From NCBI GenBank assembly GCA_017853455.1, contig JAFMJM010000174.1, forward strand, positions 1-5,435: 5,435 bases of DNA, given 5' to 3'. The notes under the pieces are model-generated. The model was given only the letters and a program-made list of their open reading frames with translations. It searched no databases and had not been told where the DNA came from. How positions within the stretch are numbered: position 1 is the first letter of the stretch; each line of letters opens with the position of its first letter. This DNA comes from Acidimicrobiia bacterium. Lineage in GTDB: Bacteria; Actinomycetota; Acidimicrobiia; IMCC26256; PALSA-555. The position numbers and the translations under genes were made by a program. Of the stretch, positions 1 to 5,435 are shown piece by piece.

Positions 1-16
1 GGTCGGTGCGTCGGGG

Positions 17-2017
17 TCAGCGGATGCGGCGCGGGTCGGCCACCCGATCGGCGAGGGCGTCGTCGCGGAGCGCCCGCCAGCCGGCGGGGCCCAGACGGGT
101 GCGGGCCTCGGCCGCCCACGGGCGGAGGTCCCAGAACGCGAGGGTGCCGTCGGGGCTGACGAACGTCGGGGCACCGAGCTGCCCGCGGATCTGCGCCTCG
201 CGGGGGCCGACGTCGCTGCCGTCGGCGACGTCACCGCGGCGGTCGAGGACGAGGCCGCGGAACCCGACGGCGGTCACCCGGTCGAGTAGCGCGGCCGGGT
301 CATCCCCGGTCAGCGCCGCCGTGGCCGCCACCCAGTCGGCCTCGGTGCCGATGACCCCGCCCCACGACCAGGTCAGGTCGTCGGTGTGGAGGTAGCCCCG
401 CACGGTGTCGTACGGGCCGATGCCCTCGACGGCGCCGGACTCGGGGAAGAACAGGTACGGCAGGGTGAACACGGCAGTGCCCGGGGGCAGGGTGCGCTCG
501 ACCCGACGGAAGAACGTCCGGTCGGAGTCGAAGGTCGTCCGGTTGGCGGCGTAGGCGGGAACGGTGGCGGGGGAGACCTGGTCGAGCACGCCGACCACGA
601 CCAGCGCAGCACACCCGACCGCGGCGACCGGGCGGATCCAGCGTCGGTCGGCGTAGTGCCGCCGGACGCGGTCGATGCCGTACCCGACCGCCACGAACGC
701 GAAGAAGGCGATGAAGATCGACACGCGGTTCCACGACCGGATCTCCTTCACGCCGAGCCCGGAGACGATGAGCGAGACGCCGCTCACGGCGCCGACGACG
801 ATGGCGATGACCGTGGCGATCCCGAAGATCCGCAGGACGTCGCCGGGCGCGGTGGCCGGCCGCACGCCGGGTGGGCCGTTGGTCGGGGCGAGACCGTCGG
901 TGACGTCGTCGGTGCGGCCGCGGCTCCGGCGGGCCCCCACGAGGACCGTACCGAGCACCACGACGAAGCCGACCGCGCCGATGGCGCCGAGGTTCTGGCC
1001 GCGCTCGGCGGGGATCGGCGAGAACCGGGTGCTGTCGGCGTTGGCCTCGGCGAGCACTCCGATGCGGTGGTCCTCGACCGGGAGGAGCAGTTGGCTGATC
1101 TTGAGCCCGTTGACCTCGGTCTCGCTGGGGCCGCGTGCGACCAGGTCGGGGTTGCGGCCGTGCTGGGCCCAGTAGACGAACGTGGGCAGCAGGTTGAACA
1201 GGATGACCACGAAGATCGCCGCGAGCGCCACCCCGGCCGACGCCGCGACCCGACCCCGCCGGCGGGCGACCAGGTCGACGGCGACGACCCCGACCAGGAG
1301 CGTCATGGTGATCGCGGCGTAGTACGAGCCGGTCGACGCCAGCCCGGCGCACGCGAGGAGCCACCAGACCGACGAGCGGGAGCGCAGCGAGACCCGCCAC
1401 GTCCGTCGGCGCCCGGGCTCGCCGTCGGTGGCCCCGGTCGTGAACGGCGGCGAGGCCGAGCACACCTCGACGAGCAGCAGCGCCGCCACCGGCACCAGCC
1501 AGTAGCACGACAGGAACACGTGCGCCGTGCCGCGGGCGAAGTGGTACGGCACGAAGGTGTACAGCAGGGCGACGACGGCGGCGGCGAGGCGGGAGAGCCC
1601 GAGGCGGCGACCGACGAGGAACGACGAGACCGGGATCCCGACGAAGGTCGACAGGAACAGCAGGTTGACCGCCGCACCCGGACTCCGGGTGACCCAGGCG
1701 AACGCCTGCAGGACGATCAGGTTGAGGTTGTCGAGTCCCTGGGGGAACTCGTGGAGGGCCTGGCCGAACGGCCAGCCGAGCGCCGGGTTCGAGAGGAACC
1801 AACCGTGCCGGATCGACCCTTTCGCGAGCATCAGGTAGAAGGTGGCGTCGGGTGCGTAGGTGAGCGGTCCGCGGTCGCCCTGGACGTAGACGAACGGGAC
1901 GTTCCAGTCGGCGTCCCACAGGCGCCAGACCACCGCCAGGACCACGAGCGCGGCCGCGGCGACGAGGGCGGCGTCGAGGGCGGGGCGCGAACGCCGGGAG
2001 GTGCGCTCGTCCGGCAC
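17..2017 (-). CDS. Polytopic membrane protein, probable GT-C-type glycosyltransferase-like
   Basis: About 666 residues from the GTG at 2017; stop TGA at 17-19. A basic N-terminus (TSRRSR) precedes a first membrane helix (about residues 15-34). Next comes a probable extracytoplasmic loop with a YAPDATFY motif (Asp57), a place where GT-C enzymes often carry their catalytic acid. About ten further hydrophobic segments follow to about residue 485, including one with a PYHFARGTAH motif near residues 157-166. The last 170 or so residues are soluble and probably extracytoplasmic. This architecture fits lipid-linked sugar transferases or YfhO-like membrane proteins of the envelope, but donor and acceptor cannot be read from sequence. 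An in-frame GTG at 2074 would add 19 residues; I prefer 2017 because a TAGCCT -10 motif ends 8 nt upstream and neither start has a Shine-Dalgarno. The gene is divergent from the P450. Membrane protein: sure. GT-C assignment: moderate. Confidence 0.85.
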   Translation of the reverse strand: MPDERTSRRSRPALDAALVAAAALVVLAVVWRLWDADWNVPFVYVQGDRGPLTYAPDATFYLMLAKGSIRHGWFLSNPALGWPFGQALHEFPQGLDNLNLIVLQAFAWVTRSPGAAVNLLFLSTFVGIPVSSFLVGRRLGLSRLAAAVVALLYTFVPYHFARGTAHVFLSCYWLVPVAALLLVEVCSASPPFTTGATDGEPGRRRTWRVSLRSRSSVWWLLACAGLASTGSYYAAITMTLLVGVVAVDLVARRRGRVAASAGVALAAIFVVILFNLLPTFVYWAQHGRNPDLVARGPSETEVNGLKISQLLLPVEDHRIGVLAEANADSTRFSPIPAERGQNLGAIGAVGFVVVLGTVLVGARRSRGRTDDVTDGLAPTNGPPGVRPATAPGDVLRIFGIATVIAIVVGAVSGVSLIVSGLGVKEIRSWNRVSIFIAFFAFVAVGYGIDRVRRHYADRRWIRPVAAVGCAALVVVGVLDQVSPATVPAYAANRTTFDSDRTFFRRVERTLPPGTAVFTLPYLFFPESGAVEGIGPYDTVRGYLHTDDLTWSWGGVIGTEADWVAATAALTGDDPAALLDRVTAVGFRGLVLDRRGDVADGSDVGPREAQIRGQLGAPTFVSPDGTLAFWDLRPWAAEARTRLGPAGWRALRDDALADRVADPRRIR

Positions 2018-2025
2018 GGCCGGGG

Positions 2026-2031
2026 AGGCTA
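2026..2031 (-). promoter_or_regulatory. Candidate -10 (TAGCCT) for the membrane protein gene, leaderless
   Basis: On the minus strand TAGCCT matches the actinobacterial TANNNT -10 pattern. It is followed by 8 nt and then the GTG at 2017, so transcription would begin at or near the start codon. I see no convincing -35 about 17 bp upstream. If this promoter is real, the longer GTG start at 2074 cannot be used from it. Confidence 0.4.
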
Positions 2032-2047
2032 ACGCATCGGATCTGGC

Positions 2048-2053
2048 TAGCGT
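2048..2053 (+). promoter_or_regulatory. Candidate -10 (TAGCGT) for the P450 gene
   Basis: TAGCGT fits TANNNT and lies 59 bp before the P450 ATG, giving a 5' leader of about 50 nt. An in-frame GTG at 2059, only 5 nt after the hexamer, could be a leaderless start. It would add an 18-residue Pro/Gly/Thr-rich stretch unlike a P450 N-terminus. No clear -35 is visible. Confidence 0.4.
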
Positions 2054-2102
2054 GGGCGGTGTCGCCGGGACCACCGTCGGATCCGGCCCACGACCGCACC
2101 AC

Positions 2103-2108
2103 GGGGGG
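2103..2108 (+). promoter_or_regulatory. Purine-rich ribosome binding site of the P450 gene
   Basis: GGGGGG lies 4 nt before the ATG at 2113. It is G-only rather than a classic GGAGG and the spacing is short. It still supports ATG 2113 over the in-frame GTG at 2059. Confidence 0.4.
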
Positions 2109-2112
2109 CACC

Positions 2113-3294
2113 ATGGCCACGGAACCGCTCGACCTCAACGTCGACTTCTTCACCGGTCAGCCGTATCCGCTGTGGGCCCGCGCCCGCGCCGAGTGCCCGG
2201 TCGTCGAGATGGACGGCTCGGCGATGGGCAACGACCGACCCATGCTGGCGGTCACGAAGTGGGCCGACGTCGAGGCGGTGCTCCGTGACGGCGAGACCTT
2301 CTCGTCGTCGATCAACGCCGAGCACATCGGCGTGTTCATGGGCGATCTGATGCTGGCCATGGACGGCAAGGAGCACCGGTCGTACCGGGCGCTCGTCAGC
2401 CACGCCTTCCGTCCGTCGCAGCTCCAGCAGTGGGACGACCGTCTGGTCAAGCCGACCATCGACGACCTGCTCGAGCGGATCCGGCCCCTCGGCCGGGCCG
2501 ACCTGGTGGCGTCGGTCACGAGCCAGTACCCGGTGCAGGTGATCTGCGCCATCGTCGGCGTCCCGCTCGAGGACAGCGCGCAGTTCGCCCAGTGGGCGGT
2601 CGAGATCAACACCGGACCGCTCGACCCCGAGAAGGGCATGGCGGCCTCGCAGGCGATGCGCGACTACCTGGCGCCGATCGTCGAGGCCCGTCGCGCCGAG
2701 CCGACCGGCGACCTCATCTCCGACATGGTCCACGCCGAGGTCGACGGCGAGAAGCTCACCGACGAGAAGATCTACGGCTTCCTCCGCCTCCTCCTCCCGG
2801 CCGGCGCCGAGACCACCTTCCGGGCGCTCGGCAACGCCCTCACGGCGCTGCTGACCGTGCCGGGGCTCCACGACCGGGTGGTCGCCGACCGCTCCCTGCT
2901 GCCGGCGCTGATCGAGGAGACCCTGCGGTGGGAGACGTCGATCACCCAGGTGAGCCGGATCGCCGTCCGTGACACCGAGATCAACGGCTGTCCGGTCGCA
3001 GCGGGCACGGCGCTCTCGGTCCTGGTGGCGTCGGCCAACCACGACGAGGAGCGGTACCCGAACAGCGGTGAGTTCGACCTCGACCGGCCCATGCAGAACG
3101 CCATGACGTTCGGGACGGGCCAGCACCAGTGTCTCGGGATGCACCTGGCCCGGATGGAGATGCGCACCGGCCTCGACGCGATCCTCGACGCCCTCCCGGG
3201 CCTGCACCTCGACCCTGACCTGCCGGCGCCGGTCATCGCCGGTCTGGCGTTCCGCGGCCCCGACGCGATCAACGTCCGGTTCGACGCGAGCTGA
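2113..3294 (+). CDS. Cytochrome P450
   Basis: 393 residues, the usual size of a soluble bacterial class I P450. The heme monooxygenase would use electrons from a ferredoxin and reductase, neither of which is encoded here. Visible motifs: the C-helix HRSYR (88-92) that contacts a heme propionate; the I-helix AGAETT (230-235) with the acid/Thr pair for O2 activation; the K-helix ExxR (Glu269-Arg272); and the heme loop FGTGQHQCLG (333-342) with Cys340 as the axial thiolate. No signal peptide or membrane anchor is seen, so it should be cytoplasmic. The ATG at 2113 is preferred because it follows a G-rich site and begins a typical P450 N-terminus. The C-terminal FRGPDAINVRF ending resembles steroid- or terpene-type actinobacterial P450s, but the substrate and CYP family cannot be assigned from this. 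It is monocistronic, convergent with the GNAT gene and divergent from the membrane protein gene. Confidence 0.97.
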   Translation: MATEPLDLNVDFFTGQPYPLWARARAECPVVEMDGSAMGNDRPMLAVTKWADVEAVLRDGETFSSSINAEHIGVFMGDLMLAMDGKEHRSYRALVSHAFRPSQLQQWDDRLVKPTIDDLLERIRPLGRADLVASVTSQYPVQVICAIVGVPLEDSAQFAQWAVEINTGPLDPEKGMAASQAMRDYLAPIVEARRAEPTGDLISDMVHAEVDGEKLTDEKIYGFLRLLLPAGAETTFRALGNALTALLTVPGLHDRVVADRSLLPALIEETLRWETSITQVSRIAVRDTEINGCPVAAGTALSVLVASANHDEERYPNSGEFDLDRPMQNAMTFGTGQHQCLGMHLARMEMRTGLDAILDALPGLHLDPDLPAPVIAGLAFRGPDAINVRFDAS

Positions 3295-3306
3295 TCGCGG
3301 CCCGAC

Positions 3307-3320
3307 GCCCCGCGCGGGGC
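3307..3320. terminator. GC palindrome in the convergent gap, possible bidirectional terminator
   Basis: GCCCCGCGCGGGGC is a perfect 14-bp palindrome that can fold as a 5-bp stem with a GCGC loop. It lies 12 bp past the P450 stop and 20 bp past the GNAT stop. There is no T-tract on either strand, so intrinsic termination would be non-canonical. Position between converging genes is the main support. Confidence 0.45.
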
Positions 3321-3340
3321 GGACGAGGTTCGGGCGCGGG

Positions 3341-3841
3341 TCAGAGCTGCTTCACGTAGCAGTGCAGGCCGTCGTATTCGGCGCGCGGCCCGTGGTTGGG
3401 GATGCGCGTGTACCCCTCGCGCACGTAGAGGGCGATCGCCTCGGGCTGCTCGACTCCGGTCTCGAGGACCAGTCGGTGGTGTCCGAGGGCCCGCGCCCGG
3501 TCCTCGACCGCCCGGAGCACCGCGACCGAGACTCGCCGACCACGGTGGGCGGGGACCACGTACATGCGCTTCACCTCGCCGGTGGGCTCGGGGCCCAAGC
3601 CGGGCACGTCGGCGTCGTGGGGTCGGATCCCGCCGCAGCCGACCGCCTCGTCGCCCACGAAGGCGACCACGAAGGCGCCGAGCGGCGCCCGGAAGTCGGC
3701 CGGGTCGAGGGGGTCGTGGGCGACGTCGACGTCGGCGACGCCGTACCGCTCCATGATCTCGCGCCACTGCGCCTCGACGAGCGGCGCCGCGACCGGAGAG
3801 TCGATCGGCTCGTCGCGGATCTCGGGTGCCGGTGTGGTCAT
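3341..3841 (-). CDS. GNAT family N-acetyltransferase
   Basis: 166 residues, typical of a single-domain GNAT, which transfers acetyl from acetyl-CoA to an amine. The fold reads in order: a beta strand with GAFVVAFVGDEAVGCGGIRP, the motif A strand EVKRMYVVP (about residues 88-97), the acetyl-CoA loop, the helix VLRAVEDRARALG, the strand LVLETG, and a C-terminal AIALYVREGYTRIPNHGP segment with the usual Tyr. The pyrophosphate-binding loop, normally R/Q-x-x-G-x-G/A, reads RGRRVS (100-105), with Arg in place of the central Gly and Ser last. The ATG at 3841 is 14 bp after the MBL stop, with no Shine-Dalgarno and no TANNNT motif close upstream, so it is probably co-transcribed with the MBL gene. Family is clear; the acceptor substrate is unknown. 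Confidence 0.92.
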   Translation of the reverse strand: MTTPAPEIRDEPIDSPVAAPLVEAQWREIMERYGVADVDVAHDPLDPADFRAPLGAFVVAFVGDEAVGCGGIRPHDADVPGLGPEPTGEVKRMYVVPAHRGRRVSVAVLRAVEDRARALGHHRLVLETGVEQPEAIALYVREGYTRIPNHGPRAEYDGLHCYVKQL

Positions 3842-3855
3842 CGACACGGCGCGGG

Positions 3856-4575
3856 TCAGTGGCCCATCATCATGCGCCACTGCTCCAGGCCCTGGATCCG
3901 GAACACGAAGTTGTGCATCCGGACCTCGCCGAGGGCAGCGGACGCCTCGGGCGAGTACAGGTGCCCGGGGTAGAGGATGGTGTCGTCGGGGACGACGGCC
4001 AGCTTGTTGACGAGGCTGTCGTACAGGGCGTCGGGGTCGCCGCCGGGGAGGTCGGTGCGACCGCACCCCTCGAGGAACAGGGTGTCACCGGCCACGAGCC
4101 GGCCGTCGACGTGGAAGCACTGGCTGCCGGGGGTGTGACCCGGCGTGTGCATGAGGGTGATGGGGATGTCTCCGACCATCACGACGTCGCCGCTGGCGTG
4201 GCACACGAGATCGGAGTCGGAGACCCCGCACTGCTGCTTGACCATCGCGGCCTCGGGGGCCTGGACGTGGATGCGGGCGTCGACGTCGGTGCGTCCGAGC
4301 AACTCGGTCACACCTTCGATGGTGTGACCGAAGATCGTCCCGCCGATGTGGTCGGCGTGGTAGTGGGTGGCCAGCACCCCGGTCAGGCGGAGCCCGTCGG
4401 CGGCGAGGAGGTCGACGAGCTCGCCGACACCGTACGCCGGGTCGACCGCCACCGCCTCGCCCTTCTCGCGGTCACCGATCAGGTAGGTGAAGTTCACCAT
4501 CTGGCGGGCCATCGGATCATGGGCGGCGAAGTCGCGACCCGAGAGCAGCTGGCGGAAGTAGAAGCGGTCGGCCAT
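3856..4575 (-). CDS. MBL-fold metallo-hydrolase, ETHE1/glyoxalase II-like
   Basis: 239 residues, one cytoplasmic metallo-beta-lactamase-fold domain. Metal ligands are complete: THYHADH (His71, His73, Asp75, His76), His147 in HTPGHTPGS, Asp164 in AGDTLF and His205 in YPGHLYSP. The GCGRTDLPGGD segment (170-180) resembles the GCGRTDFQ signature of ETHE1-type persulfide dioxygenases, in which iron is held by two His and one Asp (here probably His71, His147 and Asp164). Glyoxalase II-type thioester hydrolysis is the main alternative. The N-terminal ARQMVNFTYLIGD and C-terminal LEQWRMMMGH look like a recurrent actinobacterial subfamily. The ATG at 4575 follows a TAGGTT -10 motif by exactly 6 nt, so the mRNA is probably leaderless. 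It lies 9 bp after the phosphatase-like gene and 14 bp before the GNAT gene. Fold is certain; the reaction is inferred. Confidence 0.93.
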   Translation of the reverse strand: MADRFYFRQLLSGRDFAAHDPMARQMVNFTYLIGDREKGEAVAVDPAYGVGELVDLLAADGLRLTGVLATHYHADHIGGTIFGHTIEGVTELLGRTDVDARIHVQAPEAAMVKQQCGVSDSDLVCHASGDVVMVGDIPITLMHTPGHTPGSQCFHVDGRLVAGDTLFLEGCGRTDLPGGDPDALYDSLVNKLAVVPDDTILYPGHLYSPEASAALGEVRMHNFVFRIQGLEQWRMMMGH

Positions 4576-4581
4576 CGGTCG

Positions 4582-4587
4582 AACCTA
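4582..4587 (-). promoter_or_regulatory. Candidate -10 (TAGGTT) for the MBL gene, leaderless
   Basis: On the minus strand TAGGTT is followed by 6 nt (CGACCG) and then the ATG at 4575, which would place +1 on the A of the start codon. The first three bases of the hexamer are the TAG stop of the upstream gene. No -35 match is visible, which is common for actinobacterial promoters. There is no Shine-Dalgarno before this ATG. Confidence 0.55.
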
Positions 4588-5435
4588 CCGCGCCGGGGTC
4601 GTGACGGCGGCCGCGGCGAACTGGTCGCGCTCGGCGGCCGAGAGGCCGAGGCCGACGGCGAGGTACCGGCGGAACGATCCGTACCGGGCGACGATCCGCT
4701 CGAGGGCCCGGTCGACGGCGCGCCGGTCCGGGGTGCGGCCCTCGGCGGTCTGCAACGACAGGACCGCCGCCACGACGGTCTCGCGCGGGACGCCGGCGGC
4801 GGTCAGGGCGAGGACGACGGGCCAGTCGCCGGCCGCGTCTGCGCAGCGGACCCAGGTGGTCCGATCGCTCGACCAGCGCCGGATGCGGGCGGCGTCACGT
4901 CGGCGAGCGGTCCGCCGGGTGGGGTCGGTGACGGGCGTGGCGTCGGCGGTGGGGCAGACGGTGGGGACGCCCAGGGCGGCGAGCCGGCTCCGCCCGTCGG
5001 GACCGAGCCGCGTCAGGTCGTCGGCCACCAGCCACCGACCCCAGGCCACCGGGGTCCCGGAGCGGACCCGGTACCCGCCCAGGTCGCGCACGACGGCGCC
5101 CGGCAGGCCGAGGTCGCGGGCGGCCACCACCGGTCCACGGTCGTCGCCGTCGGCGACCAGCTCGAGGTAGGTCGGGCCCGACGGGTCGACCGCCACCGTG
5201 ATCGTGTCCCCGCCGGTGGCCACCGCCACGGGAGCCGTCCGGTCGACGGCCGCCGGCGTCGGTCCGGCGTAGACCCGCACGGGGAACCGGGCGGTCTCCC
5301 ACGTGAGCGTGCACGTCCCCGGGGCGGAGCAGTCGACCCGGGCCCCGAGCACGCCGGGGGACGCCCCGGACAGCGCCGTACCCCCGGCGGTGACCGACGG
5401 CGCCCGGGGAAGCGCCTCCGGCCGACCCGGGGTGG
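4585..5435 (-). CDS. Tyrosine phosphatase-like (PF13350-type) protein with degenerate P-loop, 5' partial
   Basis: The frame is open from the TAG stop (4585-4587) through the right edge, so at least 282 residues are seen and the true start is outside; the GTG at 5352 is internal. A Pro/Ala/Gly-rich stretch leads into a beta-rich domain (about visible residues 35-110, with a Cys-x5-Cys pair). Then comes VVRDLGGYRVRSG and a GRWLVADDLTRLGPDGRSRLAALGVPTV block, matching the NFRDLGGY...LYRSDAL..L...D...L..LGV.TV start of PF13350 phosphatases. The C-terminus GVPRETVVAAVLS...ARYGSFRRYLAVGLGLSAAERDQF matches that family's end. The active site should read HCTAGKDRTG but reads RCADAAGDWP: Cys stays, His and the essential Arg are gone. 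The linker before it is also short (37 residues). Probably catalytically inactive as a phosphatase or repurposed. It is just upstream of the MBL gene. Confidence 0.8.
   Translation of the reverse strand, partial: TPGRPEALPRAPSVTAGGTALSGASPGVLGARVDCSAPGTCTLTWETARFPVRVYAGPTPAAVDRTAPVAVATGGDTITVAVDPSGPTYLELVADGDDRGPVVAARDLGLPGAVVRDLGGYRVRSGTPVAWGRWLVADDLTRLGPDGRSRLAALGVPTVCPTADATPVTDPTRRTARRRDAARIRRWSSDRTTWVRCADAAGDWPVVLALTAAGVPRETVVAAVLSLQTAEGRTPDRRAVDRALERIVARYGSFRRYLAVGLGLSAAERDQFAAAAVTTPAR

Noticed and set aside
386..2032. A 548-codon plus-strand open frame antisense to the membrane protein gene
   Set aside because: Its product is dominated by Asp, Glu, Gly, Arg and His with no recognisable domain. 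It is the usual by-product of G/C third positions in GC-rich DNA, and the opposite strand encodes a coherent membrane protein.
2059..2112. GTG at 2059 as the P450 start
   Set aside because: It would add 18 residues rich in Pro, Gly and Thr that do not resemble a P450 N-terminus. The ATG at 2113 has a G-rich site just upstream. A leaderless GTG cannot be fully excluded because a -10 motif ends 5 nt before it.
300..2153. A 617-codon minus-strand frame overlapping the membrane protein gene in another phase
   Set aside because: The product is Arg/Pro-rich low-complexity sequence, typical of a shifted frame in a GC-rich gene, and it shows no family motif.
2047..3207. A 386-codon minus-strand open frame antisense to the P450
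   Set aside because: Arg, Asp, Val and Gly-rich with no domain. The plus strand holds every P450 motif in order, so this is a shadow frame.
3842..4066. Upstream extension of the GNAT frame to 4066
   Set aside because: The added residues are Arg/Pro-rich shadow of the MBL gene in another phase. The ATG at 3841 begins a normal GNAT N-terminus just after the MBL stop.
5350..5352. GTG at 5352 as the start of the phosphatase-like gene
   Set aside because: The frame stays open for 27 more codons to the window edge and the beta-rich domain seems to begin near there, so the real start most likely lies outside the window.
1..5435. CRISPR arrays, transposases, tRNA or rRNA genes, toxin-antitoxin pairs or a defence island
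   Set aside because: No spaced direct repeats, transposase motifs, tRNA-like folds or defence domains were seen on either strand; the genes read as ordinary chromosomal content.

Overview
The window is GC-rich DNA (roughly 70% by eye) with short intergenic gaps and codons strongly biased to G or C in third position. TANNNT-type -10 motifs lie directly next to start codons, which suggests leaderless transcripts. Together with protein sequences that look actinobacterial, this points to a high-GC Actinomycetota chromosome, possibly the Acidimicrobiia. The lineage is an inference from style only; no rRNA or marker gene is present. I see no mobile element, CRISPR array, tRNA or rRNA.

Layout: (1) a large minus-strand gene (17-2017, possibly from 2074) for a polytopic membrane protein that looks like a GT-C-type glycosyltransferase or sugar-handling protein. 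(2) A 95-bp divergent promoter region (2018-2112) with back-to-back -10 motifs. (3) A plus-strand cytochrome P450 (2113-3294) with intact I-helix, ExxR and heme-Cys motifs. (4) A short convergent gap (3295-3340) with a perfect 14-bp GC palindrome. (5) A minus-strand cluster, in transcription order: a PF13350-like tyrosine phosphatase-type protein cut by the right window edge (4585 to beyond 5435), an ETHE1/glyoxalase II-like metallo-beta-lactamase-fold hydrolase (3856-4575), and a GNAT N-acetyltransferase (3341-3841).

The three minus-strand genes are 9 and 14 bp apart and are probably co-transcribed at least in part. The MBL gene also appears to have its own leaderless promoter, whose -10 hexamer contains the stop codon of the upstream gene. 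The membrane protein and the P450 share only a divergent regulatory region, and nothing ties them to one pathway.

Most of the window is ordinary. The best lead is the phosphatase-like protein. It keeps the N-terminal RDLGG motif, the C-terminal family signature and the candidate catalytic Cys. The P-loop is shortened and lacks the essential Arg, so it is probably a pseudophosphatase or a Cys-only (for example sulfur-transfer) enzyme. It sits directly upstream of a persulfide dioxygenase-like MBL protein.
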